Source of the DNA: Fasciolopsis buskii
Lineage: Eukaryota > Platyhelminthes > Trematoda > Plagiorchiida > Fasciolidae
Assembly (NCBI GenBank): GCA_008360955.1
Contig: LUCM01003807.1
Coordinates: 7,328-71,327, forward strand
Reading direction: 5' to 3'
DNA: 64,000 bases
The notes under the pieces: generated by a model
Told to the model about the DNA's origin: nothing
The model's database searches: none
The model's input: the letters and a program-made list of their open reading frames with translations, nothing else
Shown: piece after piece, positions 1-12,700 of the stretch
Position numbering within the stretch: position 1 is the stretch's first letter
How the letters are laid out: each line of letters begins with the position of its first letter
Translations under genes and position numbers: made by a program

Positions 1-264
1 TACTCTACTCGAATCCTTAATTCGTGTTTCACTGGCGCATCAGACATCAATCGAAAGTGAGTCCACTGTCAGAGCCAAACATGCCTGTTGGCCAGTCTGC
101 ATTAAAGTGCGCACATTGAAGGAACCCAGACGCAGAGGCTGACGAGGTTTGAGAAAATGTGAGCTAACAGACTGAAAACCACCTACTACACTACTTGACA
201 ATGAACGGTTGCGAGTATCAGGCGTGTTATCAATGAAGATGCTATGGGTATGCAGAAGGGGCAA
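1..264 (-). mobile_element. LINE endonuclease start (RTE/SR2-like), runs off left edge
   Basis: The minus strand reads LRLGSFNVRTLMQTGQQACL...SLSIDV, a stop, then CASETRI. SFNVRTL and C-x-S-E-T-R-I are the first two conserved blocks of an AP-type LINE endonuclease, the E being a metal-binding residue. The in-frame stop shows it is decayed. The rest of the element would continue left of base 1. Confidence 0.7.
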
Positions 265-1773
265 GGCGATTGGGTTGGAGACAGAAGAGACAGGAACCGG
301 ACAACATAGGTGGAGCAGTCTGTGGCATGCGTCGACGATGTATTATGGAAGTCGCGCGTGGAGTCACCGCGTGCACATTACATGCAAGTGAGAGTCGTGG
401 GTGATGAGATCATCGCGTTAGAGGCACAATAGCATCCATTGCATTTACAAAATAACGACTGGTATTGTCCCATGATCTCTGGTGGTCGTTACCATTCATT
501 GACCTGTTTTGTGTTTCAGTCTTTTGCCCATATTCAGGAACTACACAGAAATACCGCTTTCGCTCCAGCTGCAGGTGTGTTATTGAAAGAGCCTGAAAAT
601 TTGTCTGAAATGTTAAGTTATTTCGTCCTCCGGATTATTTTTGTGAGCCCTACAGAGGGGTGAAATTTCAGATGAGTCCCAGGGATTTCTCTACTGTTGG
701 AACGGCAGTGTAGGTATGGTTAGGATGCGTTTTGCGAAACGCGTTCCAGGACTGGGATGACCTGAAGCTGCTCCATTTTTCGGTGGTGAAGAATAGGGTG
801 GATTCGGTAAGTTGTTGCTTACCAGGTGGATGCAGATCGGTTAAAGTGTCATCGACCATTCGGATCAGTTCTTTAGTATATCAGTGGTGTTTCATGCACG
901 GATGGATGTGTAGAATTTCTCCGGAAGTACGTGGCCGATTTTGCAGTTATTGCTACTGGTCAGAAATGTGTACCCGGTACTTTCCAGTCCAAACGTACTT
1001 GTAATTGGATGAGCACGCGTGCAACAAGTAGTGAGATGCAGGACAAGAAAACACTGTTTATATCTGTATACATATGTTTAGATGGTTGCATTTGCTGGCA
1101 CCAGACCAGTAATACAGTTAACGAGTGTTTGCGTTTGCGACGTTTCGGGATTTGGTGACATGATCGTATGAGTTTGTTGACCTTACGCGCGACCACCCCA
1201 AGTCCTAGTCGATCGACTCTGCACAAGTTTTCGTGATTTTTCAATCAATCACAGTAGGCCTTCTGACAGTGGTAACTGTAACACAAAATGGGCCATACTC
1301 ACATGTGCAAGTTTATGGTAAAATTGATCTCCGTCAACTATCCTGCAGAGCAGTTTCACTTTCGTCTTTGTTCTACTCAGCGCTCTTAAACCCCATGATG
1401 CAACTCAACTAATATATGTACTCTAAGGATGGGGGTGGATTAGTTAAAAAAACTGCTTCGAAGAAATAACATCCTGTTCCTAACAAAGCCGTGGACATAT
1501 CTCCTTGCGCGAGTGTATTCAAGTGCTGCATATTCAGTTCTTTGATGCGCCAGTTGTTCACACTCCCTTCTCTTGAAACATCTAGCTATTTACGGCTTTC
1601 GTGAGAGTTAGAATTAGGGATGACTTTACCGACAAATTCTAACCTCAGGCAATACTATCGGTAAAAAAAATCGTGCATTTGTCTTTGTTTTGCCGGTGCC
1701 TGTTGGCTGTAGTCTCTTCGATGCCAGCAGTATAGGGACCTGAGAAACACATGAAGCAATCACCTTAACCTAT
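265..1773. other. Intergenic stretch, nothing recognised
   Basis: Short ORFs on both strands only, with no family motif, no RNA gene and no clear repeat border seen. Confidence 0.4.
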
Positions 1774-2070
1774 TTAGGGTTTTTCTTCTAAAGTTTGAAG
1801 TATGAGGCCGAATAACTTATCCCTAACACCGCAGTTACTAAGACAATTCTCCCGACATACTTTGCGAAGAAATCGATACTCAAATATTGAAAACATTGAA
1901 TATCTTCTGTATGCAACATCCATGTAAGAGGTCTGATCTTGCTGCTGATGCATGCACCTGAACTTTGATCGATAACCAGATGTCGCATCCATTCCAGTAC
2001 GTCTCAAATTGGTAAACCTCAATTGAGTCTTACGTCCATACGAAGACTTCATCCAATATAAGATAACCAA
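1774..2070 (-). mobile_element. Possible LINE reverse transcriptase C-terminal remnant
   Basis: The minus-strand frame reads FEYRFLRKVCRENCLSNCGV then RDKLFG, which resembles the post-RT segment of the RTE copies in this window (compare CENFVSNLEIRDKLLDPRTQ on the minus strand at about 56.5 kb). Only this block is convincing, and the upstream part of the ORF is poor. It could be chance. Confidence 0.4.
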
Positions 2071-3479
2071 ATGAGATGCAGCTGCTCAAATAATAGAAGT
2101 TGTTCATTTCGACTAGCTCCCCCTCTTTGGAACACGGTTCGGATTTCGACCAGACCACTCATATAACCATACTTTACACTTTAAAAATCGCAACTCGCAT
2201 CTCAAACTCAATCACACTGCTGTTCAGATGATTGAGAAACACTTGCGACTTATCAGGGTCTTCACTCAGAAGTATAACGTCATACTTATACTGCTAGTCA
2301 TACAACATACTGCCTCAGCAAATATCCACGCCACTGTTCCTACGTGAGGATAAAGCTATTTCCATAATCATTTCAATCACTGATCTGAAGAAGACCGCCA
2401 GCGGGAAACAATGACTAACACTTCTTACGGTGGCTTTTACTGAAGGATCACCGTAAAGATGAAGTCCACTTTGTCTGCTCGCATAAATTTCTGCGGCAAA
2501 CTTTCCGGTGAGAGGCACCGTTTTAGAATTGCACGGCCGACTAATTCGAAATCCCCTTTCAGATCGAGGGAGACAGAGACCGCGTGTCTATGTCCTAGCA
2601 TCAGTCGTTTAAAGATGCAGTCGATAAAACCCAGGCCGAATCGGAAATTGGCTTGAATCTCGCGTGTTGGCTCTTCTGGAGCACTAAATGATCGGCAGAG
2701 GGTTTGGGTCTAGTATTTACCAAACTAACTCCTATTTGGTTTTCAAAATAGGGCCTCACCTATTTTTGTGACATCCCCGCACGCATGAGTATGGTCGATA
2801 GTGCATGTCTCGTAACCACTAGAGCGAGGGGCATAGAATCACACAGGGTTTCATTGTATGCGGTGTCATAACGAGACGAACGAATCCGAGTTAACGTTTA
2901 CTACCAAAGTGACCGGCGGACCTCGAATTTGAACTGTGATGTGAGGCTGAGCCGGTGTCAGAAATGCAAAGCCGCCTTGTTCCGGTATGATCACTGCGAA
3001 AATGGACCAACCGGGCCGCCTACTAAATGCTTTGCCAATCGCTCTACACATTTCCCATAAGAGTGAAGCAGTAAGCCGTTGGATTCCTTAATCACCGCTT
3101 ACATTTGGTTTTCGCATATCGGTATTTTTAATCAGTCAATAAAAAGTGAGAGTATTGCGGATGGTCGTACTATTTGCCTACGTTTCCCTCTTCACCAGTG
3201 TTTGCGGTAATTTCCCAAGCTTACGGTCAGCCGACGTTCGAGGGGTTTAGGTGTCTCACTGTGTGGCACCCGGGAGGACGGATCTGAGAGATCTAGCAAA
3301 ACAACGGATGCCAAGGATATCAATCCTTTTAAATTGTGGCCTGGCCCGTCGCGTTGTGAAACCCTGGATTTCTGCTGAGTATTTGTGCCTTCCTGACGCA
3401 AGCTAGTCCAACCCGGCTGGCGGCGAATATAATGAAGCACGACTCGTAACGAAGCATCAGCTCAATGCAAGATTGCATA
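2071..3479. other. Intergenic stretch, possibly LINE-derived at its right end
   Basis: Nothing is recognised up to about 3.18 kb. From there to 3.48 kb the sequence may belong to the decayed 5' part of the RTE copy that follows, but no motif is clear. Confidence 0.35.
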
Positions 3480-5300
3480 AACATCACAAGATATAGTTGT
3501 CTCAACGAGCTTTGGCGATAGAACTTGCTACCGCTACGGAAAATTCCCGCAAGCTATTCCACCTCATCCAAGCTACCAGTAGGAAAGCATTGGGTGCGAG
3601 CAAAGCCGACGGTCTGCCTATCAACCACCTGCAGCGCCACATTGTAGGCTGGGCGGAGCACTTTCAAACACAAGTTAGTAGGCTCTCAGGGTCAGCTTCT
3701 CCGGCGGCCATTCCGTCAAGCATTTGGTGGCCTGTTACAACAGATCCAGGAACTAAAGTGGAGCTTTAGGACGTCATAAAGCGCTGGGCTGTAGTGGGTT
3801 TTCTCCAGCTCTGTTTAAAGATGGAGGATTGGAACTGGTCACGGAACTTCAAGTTTTTTTCTTGGAGATCTGGTACTTCGATAGAGTTCTCTCCTCAGGA
3901 GTCGATCGTCATTCCCATCTTCAAAAAAGACTTGCACAGTGACTGCGCCAAATATAGGGTTATTAACCTAATCCCAATAGCATCAAAGCTGCTTTCGTCT
4001 GTCACTTTTCGCACGCTGTACAATAAGTCTGAAGGGCAAACTCGTGAGCAACAGGCTGCGTTTCACACTGCTCGTAGGTGCATTGATTAGATCTTCACCC
4101 TCCGACAGCTGTTAGAACACCGTGTTACCTTTCAAAGGCCAACGGTCATTGTGTTCTTGGATTTTCACTCAGCCTTTAACCCTGTTGCTAAGTCTCTACT
4201 ATGGCACTGTTTGATGAGAAATAGAGTACCTGAGAAGTGGGCCGGTCCTCAAAGATTTGTACCATAATACGTCAGGTCGGGTTCAGGCTTATGGTCAGCT
4301 TTCAACACCCTTCGTCGTTTCCAGTGGAACGCGGCAGGAATGCCCTTTATCCCCAATTCTTTTCAACTTTATCGCAGAGGATGTTTTACAGAACGCTTTA
4401 CCTGGTCTTTCAGAAGATGGAGTTGAACACCTCCCAGGGGACAGGGTTTTTGGCTTAGAGTATGCCGATGATATCGCCTTGCTGAGTGGTAATGCACACG
4501 CATTTCAACTCGCGTTGGATCACATGGCGCCTGAGATATCTAGGTGCGGTATGTGGTTTTCACCTTCAAAATGCAAGGTACTTCTTCAAGAATGGCAGGG
4601 GCTTGTACCTGCACCCACAGCCTTTGTGGTGTTCATTTAGAAGTAGTCGATAGCTTCAAGTATCCACGGGACCTGATCACACCTGGCATAGTTGTTGGGG
4701 CGGTGTAATCACAAACTACGAAAGCCAAGGTAGCTTTCGCGAACCTGCGACACTTCTGACGCCACCATGATATCCGGCCTTCCCTAAAGGGAAGGGTGTA
4801 AAATATCGCAGTTTGTTGTTTTCTGCTTTACGATTGCGCGAATTGGTCTATAGGCATTGAGGATGCCCGGCGACTTTCTGTGTTCGATCACCGACGTCTC
4901 CGAAGGATTGCTCGTGTCTGGTGGGAACATCGGGTGAACAGTGATGAGGCACATCGTCGTGTGTTGGGTGCAGACGGTCGTCCTCTGACCTGGATGATCG
5001 CCCTATGTCACCTTAGGCGGCTTGGACGCGTATTACATACGCCTGCCCATCGTCTACCTTTTCGTGTTCTTTTTGGACGTTTTGGGCAAAGCTAGAGGAA
5101 GCGACGTGGCGGTCAGGCTATGACTTGGTGTAGAGGTTTGAAGAAGGGAGGTTCGGCTTTGGCCTAGGTTTATGCTTCCCGCCTTCGAGGTTGAGGCCCA
5201 AGAGATGAGGATTGTTGTTGGCTGGAGACGCTGAGGGACACGACTCGGAACCAAAGTCGATGGAGCGAATGCTGTGTGGCTTGTCTGTAAAATTCATCTC
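3480..5300 (+). mobile_element. RTE/SR2-like LINE, reverse transcriptase region, broken
   Basis: The plus strand reads as a non-LTR retrotransposon ORF2 with several stops and frameshifts (for example stops near 3769 and 4090). In order: a pre-RT region (ENSRKLFHLIQATSRKALGA), the finger region (IVIPIFKKDLHSDCAKYRVI), RPTVIVFLDFHSAFNP, GQLSTPFVVSSGTRQECPLS, the catalytic YADD at 4461-4472 (LEYADDIALLSG), the thumb and C-terminal part (RRIARVWWEHRVNSDEAHRR) and a tail ending GGQAMTW...CCWLETLRD near 5.2 kb. The order and motifs match RTE-clade elements known from flukes. The endonuclease half is missing or unrecognisable upstream. Non-functional. Confidence 0.8.
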
Positions 5301-6425
5301 CCTTAAAAATAATCCAAAAAACAACCAGAAAATCACAAACTGTGTACGGTAAAAACAAGAAAACAGTTGGCTTGTTGTGGTTTATTACTTTTTCCTTTGT
5401 TGTTTGTCCTACTTTTGTCAAGTCTCATTCACATGTTGTTTCGTTATCACCACGCTTGCTCTCAAGCCTGAAGTTCCGTGTGGCATCTGGTGCTGCGTAA
5501 AAGTTATTTTCAATCTGCTTCCAGTGTTTTCTGGGATAATGAAATTTGCATTTTGACGGTAACCCCACAGGAGGGTCCTAATGGGACATATCGACGATTG
5601 TGGTCTGTGCACAGATCAAATCTCATTGGAACCATAGCGAATGACGAAGAGAATAAGCGGTGAACAGGAAAACGGAAAAAAACTGTAGAGTTCGCTACCT
5701 GTTCGCTAGCTCTCCTGTTGTCATCGGTTGCCCGTTGGGCTCCATAGTCCTTCAATAGACTTGACCCTACCCGGTTTTCCAAAACAAAATAGGGTCGACA
5801 AGGGGATCCTGATCGGAGATTGACCAAGCGGTCTGACGTACAATACAGTAGAATGATGTGAGGACCTACTAATCAACTGGGAGCAAGTGACTGATTGCTT
5901 AGTTCACACGCACTTTGGAACTAGAACCCTCCGCCACATATCAACGAGTCTGATGCTTGGTATGTCACCCATGATTAGTTTAGAATCAGGGTTTAGTCGT
6001 ATTCCGTAGAATGAGCACCAAATATCAGTCAAATCTTCGGAGAACTCCTGGCTTTTGCCTTCTTCCTCACAATTTACTGGGAAGATCTCTGTTCCGAGAA
6101 TGAGGTATGTAAAACCTACGGATCAGAGGCTATTTTAGATGCATAATCATTTCGGAGCATTTCCATTGGCGTTCAGGATGAGCAAACTTTGAACTCGATC
6201 AACACTAATCTCGTCAGACACTTAGAATTAATAAATCCATTAAATAATTGCCAATATTTTTTTCAAAAAAACGCTTTTCAAAGTATTTCATTTGCAACCT
6301 CATTCAAGTATACAAATCTATAGCGAACGTGTTAAACCATTCCTTGATAATTTCATTGTGGGATACAATCGGATAATGATGAAGATAATGTGGGACAGAT
6401 CGCATCAACTCATACGCTGTCTGAT
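5301..6425 (-). other. Region downstream of HYDIN (3' UTR and spacer)
   Basis: The 3' UTR must start here. I find no AATAAA or ATTAAA on the minus strand in the first kilobase after the stop; the nearest AATAAA (TTTATT on plus) is at 5381-5386, next to the LINE tail, so it may belong to either or neither. No gene is seen. Confidence 0.35.
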
Positions 6426-6722
6426 TCAAGAAAACACTCCACGCAGGTAATAAATCCATTGCATTCCTTCACCCGGTCCAAGTTTGCGGCTTTTTGACAC
6501 TGGCTGTATGTTAGGATCTGGTTCGTTTAATCCTGGCCGTCTTGTGGCCGGAGCACGAGCGTTTGTCTCGGCCTGAATACAGGTGACGATTAGTTTTCCG
6601 GTTACCGGGGCGCGGAATCCCGTCCCGGAGGTGGCAGAATCCAGTCCCACAGCGATGCGATATTCTTTACGTGCACGAATGACTTCATTCTGCTTGGGCA
6701 GATTGAATGCGGTATTGTCCAC
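6426..6722 (-). CDS. HYDIN: HYDIN terminal coding exon
   Basis: Residues 2291-2388 and the TGA stop (6426-6428). The acceptor is ATTTGAAAACAG with a poor pyrimidine tract, but phase and homology fit: the join reads SFQ-VDNTAFNLP. RAPVTGKLIVTCIQ is the family's closing strand. It ends GEGMQWIYYLRGVFS, and the W-x-Y-Y-L-x-G end is where HYDIN proteins normally stop, so I take this as the true C-terminus. A basic, proline-bearing insert (ARAPATRRPGLNEPDPN) separates the last strands. Confidence 0.9.
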   Translation of the reverse strand: MDNTAFNLPKQNEVIRARKEYRIAVGLDSATSGTGFRAPVTGKLIVTCIQAETNARAPATRRPGLNEPDPNIQPVSKSRKLGPGEGMQWIYYLRGVFS

Positions 6723-9700
6723 CTGTTTTCAAATCAATAGATCAAACGAATGAAGTATTTTGCAGTTCGCAAACTAGGTGAATTCCGCAAAGGAACTCAA
6801 AATCCAGGAAACTTAACGATTGATATGAGCCATTGTGAGATCACTTGTTGAAAATGTTAATAAAATTACCGTGACGGATGTTGATGTCCGTTTACCAGCT
6901 TGTTTTAAACGACAAAGAGAAAAGGTGAATCTGTCAAAAATACAGGCAACAAGAAAACGTTATAATATACATACTTCCGTGTACATTAACTCTATATTTC
7001 TCTAATTACGTAGATACACTATTATTTTGGAATGATAGTCTTCTCTATCATTTATTTCTGTTATTTCAGTGTTGTACCCATTGATTTCGGTGCACACAAT
7101 GCATTCTACCTTATAAATATAAGCAAAGATATTTTCTCAGGAATACTTCAAGTTTTCCCTTGTCTTCTATGCTACACTGGCGTGGTTATTCATTTATTAA
7201 ATCAAATAACAGCATAATATTTTGGATGGCGAAAGACAACTCGAAGGAATTAACCGTGGGCAATTATTTTATTTTGTCGCGGTCTAACATTGAGTTGGTT
7301 TGAAGACAATTCTGTCGGCACACAGAGCTATTGGATTATATGTGGGAACCGGCGACCGTGTACAAGAAGTGTGATGATGAACGTAACGACTAGTACAGCT
7401 TCACTGAGTTTCGGAATGCCGTCGATAGCATCACATTTCCCATGAGAAGACAAAGAACGTACTTGAAACGAGTAGAGCATTGCCGCTTGGAATACGTTAC
7501 GGATTGTGATATGTGTGGTTTCTCCGGCTCGAACAACAATTGGTCCTTGGGGTCGTGGTTCGTTAGCCAAACCCTGGAGGGGAAACACGTAATCCCCGGC
7601 ATGTGGACTCGTCACTATCAGTTGACACGATCTTGTTCCTACCACTGTTGGTTCGAATGTAACTTCCAGACCGACTTCCACCCCAGGAGCCGCATTAATC
7701 TGACGATCGCACTGGAAATCTGAGCAGTCCAGCTAACAGACAGAACGATGTTTGAAAAGTGTGCGGGAGGAGTAGAAAGGGAAAGTCAACGTAACTTTGA
7801 ATCTTTGCTTACTAATCACAGTTGGAACATTGAATGACGTCTTTCATATTACCAGCCATTCTCAACACTAGACACGGTTTTTCTGCCGGCTGCAGAATGA
7901 TAATGGTGTGCTTTTGTAAGCAGCTGCCTTCTTAGGTTTGCAAAATTGATAGTCGTAATGGGGTCGCTTTAAGCGGTGATGAAACCTCCACCATCTAAAC
8001 ATCAAGCTTAGCAATCAAAATCCATGAATTTAAAGGGCCGTATTTTGCTCTATTCGAAGGATCATTGGCCTTAATGGTGGCTGTTATGCAACATGGTTGA
8101 TGTAAGATTCCAAGTATTAATCCACAAAACCCGCTCCTAGTTATCTTCTTTGCCCACGACGGCCGAAAAAGAGCCAAGAAATGTGGTGTTAACGACGGAC
8201 AAAACAATCAGTCTAGCTTGTTTAGAAACAGTCAAGATTGCGAGTGTTATAACGTTGTTGGTAGATCTGCCAACAGTAGAAAGCAACATGTGACGCATCG
8301 GTTTTTCGATGCACTCCTTACGTCATTCGGTCTGCATATTTACACACTTAGAAGTACATTCAGTATAACCAGTTATTAATCACCGAATATCAGTTCATGG
8401 TATTTAGAGTTGCGTGGCAAAGATATATCAGGCATTTTTCTAACGGGTCTGTAACTGATATTTTTCTTTTCGGAAAAGCTCACTTTAGTTAGAAACTCGG
8501 TTTTCACTTTTGCTCCATTACAGAAACGTAAAACTCTTGTGTGTCGTTGTCCGACTGAGGTCTCGAAATAAGTTACAGGTTCCGGTCCGGCGGGAGTGGC
8601 TTCCAACTCCAGGTCGTATGACAACACTCCGAGCTCACTGCAACTGGCATCCAAACGACCCATGCAAGAACCAGCTCGAAGGGGACAAAATTCTAGTGCC
8701 ACAGAACTCTTTGAGCAGGGCCAAGGAAGGAAGAAAATAAACGTGATTTAGTACGAGTAGGTTGGAGCAAGTTTGTTCATCATTAGATTGAATCCCCTAG
8801 TCAGGTTTAAGCAGACTGTTTGCTTGATACGAAAAGAACAAGGGCCACAATTGCCAAAAATTATCGGTCCTCATGATTATCATCTAAATTGAAATCAAAG
8901 AAACAAAGTTAAGTTGAAGTGTTCTTCAGGAGTGTCTAGAGGTTTCCTTTGGCCACCATTGCTTATTTTCTTCTTATGGGTCCACTCCTTGTTCACTTTG
9001 TATATTCACTATTTCTATGGCAACGTGTAACATGGCGAGAAAGGCAATGGTCTGCGGGACTTGACATACCTGCGCTCATGAGCTTGAGCCCGCCATTCTG
9101 TGAAAATTGATCCGGCTGACGCATACAAATGTATGCATTGACGGTCGACCCAGTGGACAGTCACAGACATACGCATATGGTGAATACACGCAATCTGCTT
9201 TGATTCTGCTTGACCCTTGGTACGTGATTCATTCGGCTGACGATTCACGCTGTATACATTGGTGAGGTTACCCAGACTGCTGCACCTACTTTCAAGCGAG
9301 TTGCTTGAGTGCCCGTAGGTGAACTGTTGCTAATTGCTATTTCATCTGCAAATAAATTACTCTGTGCAGTCCGAGAGTGCATGTTCTGAATGCAGCAGGG
9401 CTTACACTGGGGGATGGCGATGTGGATGATCACGAATAAAGGTGAAAATTTTCACCCCGTTACCCTAAAAATGCTCTGAAATATCGAACTACCCTCAAAA
9501 TAATCTTAAACATTGGTGTTTGCTTCAACTCAATTTGCCAAACTCGACAGCGGTTTTTAGTTCATGTCTTAGATTGGAATTTTCCTATCATTATTCCTGA
9601 AATGCTCGGAATTGTTATAAAATACCGTTGTCTTATGGGGTAAAGATGCTTTGAGTTTGTGTGGCAGTAGACCGGGAAGAGAACCTTGTTGGTTTTGCGT

Positions 9701-12700
9701 TTGCCTTCAATTCACATTTTTTTCATCACACAGGACATTCAAGGCCTGGGATGACCTTGAAGATAAACTGATTGCTATTTTATATCTAATATTTATTGTT
9801 ATCGGAATTTCCTTACTGCATCTGCAAAAGACTAAGACGTTTCAATCCGAAGCATAAGTGTGTACAGATGTGGTGCCATGGGAATCACAGCGAAGAATTA
9901 AATAATACGAGAAAAAGCGAACAGAAATACGATCTGTCTCTGTGTGGTAGGCTGTTAGCTCTTCCTTGTTCTTCATGATTCGTTAATCACCCACCAAGGT
10001 GATAATAACTGGTTGCATGCACCAAAGTAAAGGGCTGATTTAGAGGACCTTAACCTAGTCTTTGACCAAAGGGTCTAACCTTCAGGACGCTTGAATGGTT
10101 AGAGATTCGAAGTTTCTGAGTGATTAGTCAGTTCATACAAACATCTTGGTACAACATTCTACCACGGATGCCGATGTGCATATTACGGAATACTTCGTGC
10201 GTCGCTCGTGTTTGGTTTAAAACCAGGTTTTACTTATCTTCTACAGACTGGCTACCAGTGGTCAACTAACCTGGTGGAAGGCATCCGGTATTAGCTCTGT
10301 TGCGTAATAAGTAACCAATCGTGGGACAGAACAAGGTGCAAGTATTCGTATACCAATGAAAAAAACATTAGCTAATGGAGTTGGGCCGTGGATTACAATA
10401 AACCGTGAAAATAACGTCTTCAGCCGTCTGACAGCCTGCGGTTCGGAAGTAAAAAAACAAACACACCAACCATCCACGAGAAGGTAGTGTAGGCCTTCCT
10501 CAGCGGCGACGTTTTGTAGCCGCGCGGCCATTTGGGACATTTCTGTTATTTCTCGTATTGCTTCAAATTTATGTGAAAGCTATACGGCAGAAAGAGCTGG
10601 GCATTCTGAAGAAGATTGTTGTTTTCACAAGCTTACTTCTCTGCCTACCGTCATGCACTAAAGATTATAACAAATAGTGTATCGTACAGGATACCCTTGT
10701 TGAATTTTCCTGAAACTCAACTACTGCGATGAAAGATAGACGAGTCCAGTTAGTAAACTTTTCCCCCTCAGTCTGACCAGTCGGGGGTGCAAGGAGATCA
10801 ATGACCATGAAACTGATTGTAAATTATTATACAGTCGATACTGGATTACTGGACCATGAACCGAAATTGTATTACCTCGAATATCAAAACGTAATTGCTA
10901 TTAAGCTAAGAGTTCCTAATCGCATGTGTACTCGGACGTCTTGTATGGATATTTGGAGATACAAATTTTTCTGTGGTGACAGAGTCTTGCGGCCCACCGG
11001 TAGCAATATTGAGACCATCTACTAATTGTTTCCAAATAAATGTAACCACAGTTTTCATACCAGTTTATCGACTATCAGAAAATCACTAATTCTTGTTGAG
11101 ATGGGTAGGGACTCAGGTAGGTATTGAAGTAGATTCTGGAAAGCAGAAGTAAATTGAGATCCGCTGTTCTTTGCGGAAAGATGTCACATTGTCTTTCGAA
11201 TAACCGAAAATAAGTTGTAAATCGAGAGGAATTAAAAACGTATAAATACATTCACCTCGAATGGGTATAAAATGATGAGCATTTCAGGAAAGTCCCAAAA
11301 TGATACCAGTCAACGGACTCCTTTTCAAAACAGTAAGTGCGGATAAATAGCGGAATGCGATATTTTACGTGAAGGAACAAAATCTTTCAAAGAGCTGTAT
11401 CTGGAACCTACTTCACAATTTGGCGGTACTTGCAACTGGCTTGGACACTGTACTTCTGACGGTGTGGCTGAGAAGCTAAGAGTAACTGGAACATTCAAAG
11501 GATTCTCCAATCGCACACTCTTGATCACCGATTTCCGAGCTGGGCATCGCATCTGTATGATCCCAAGGGACTTTGGTCGGGCGATTTTGAACGTAATTTC
11601 GCAGAACTGATATTCACCGGTTTGGTCGTTTGTAAAGGTGATCTACAAGGTAGGTGTTTAATGCTTTCCATTTAAAATTGTTCTGCACTGGTAATCTATA
11701 CTGCACTAGAGTTAAAGATATAACTTCTGTTAGATTACGCACTTCGAAGTTGCATAACATTTTCCGACAATTCATGTAAATTTCATCGCTCCTAATCTGG
11801 AATTGGTGCAAACCCAAGGGGCAGCAAAGACATCAGGTTATACGGTCACGCGTACTGGGTAAATTGTTTCGCGAACAGCAAAATCTCAAACACGGTTTTT
11901 GCTGTATAAATTACCTTGTCATTTCAATTGTCTTTCATGTCGAATAAAACAATAGGTAAGAAAGAGGCTGCTGGGGAAATCTCTTTGTATGCTGTTCTTA
12001 TCGGCTACGAACATGTAACAGTAAACATTAGAAATTAAGCGGATTCTTGAAAGCTGTTCGTTCCACAGCGATTTGCACCAGCGCGTGAATATACCCGTGC
12101 TAGTGTTTGGTAGGTTCAATAAAGAAGTTCTTTGGTCTTGGAGACGCTACCGGAATCTACGTAGCCTAAGACCAACATAGGAACTGGTAATCGCTGATCT
12201 CGGTTCGGCTTCATACAAAAAAGGCAATGAAACTTCAAGATGAACCTACCGAAGATTTAGCCTACCACAGATGACCATATGCACGCATAGACGTACATTC
12301 TCATCCGCGCACTCTTCGAAGAAACATACCAAATTTCCCTGTTCCAGGATCTCCCATAGGTCAAAAACGTTAGACGATATTGTAAACTGGTTCTCATCTC
12401 GTTTTGTTAATAAGGTTGCATTTGATATGGCGCTGTGTAATCTTTATTGCCATCCACTGAATCATGTGAAAATATTTCCGACAGACATCTTTTCGTTTCT
12501 GTAAACATTAAACGTATCCCCTCGTTGTGTACACCGAAACGCTCCAAAACTAGTTCTTTCCACAGCCTTTCGTGATCTGTGCATGTCACGGCAGTACTTT
12601 ACAAAGGTAGGAAACTGATGTCTTTCAGACTGCTCATGTTCTCAATACCTCACAGATTCATTTTAAAATGACCGCTTCCAATATTTCTTATTGGCTCCCC

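Noticed and set aside
3192..3440. 82-codon minus-strand ORF
   Set aside because: No family features, and it lies antisense to what is probably the decayed start of the plus-strand LINE.
10262..10540. 92-codon minus-strand ORF in a HYDIN intron
   Set aside because: It does not fit the phase or the domain order; the flanking exons join perfectly without it.
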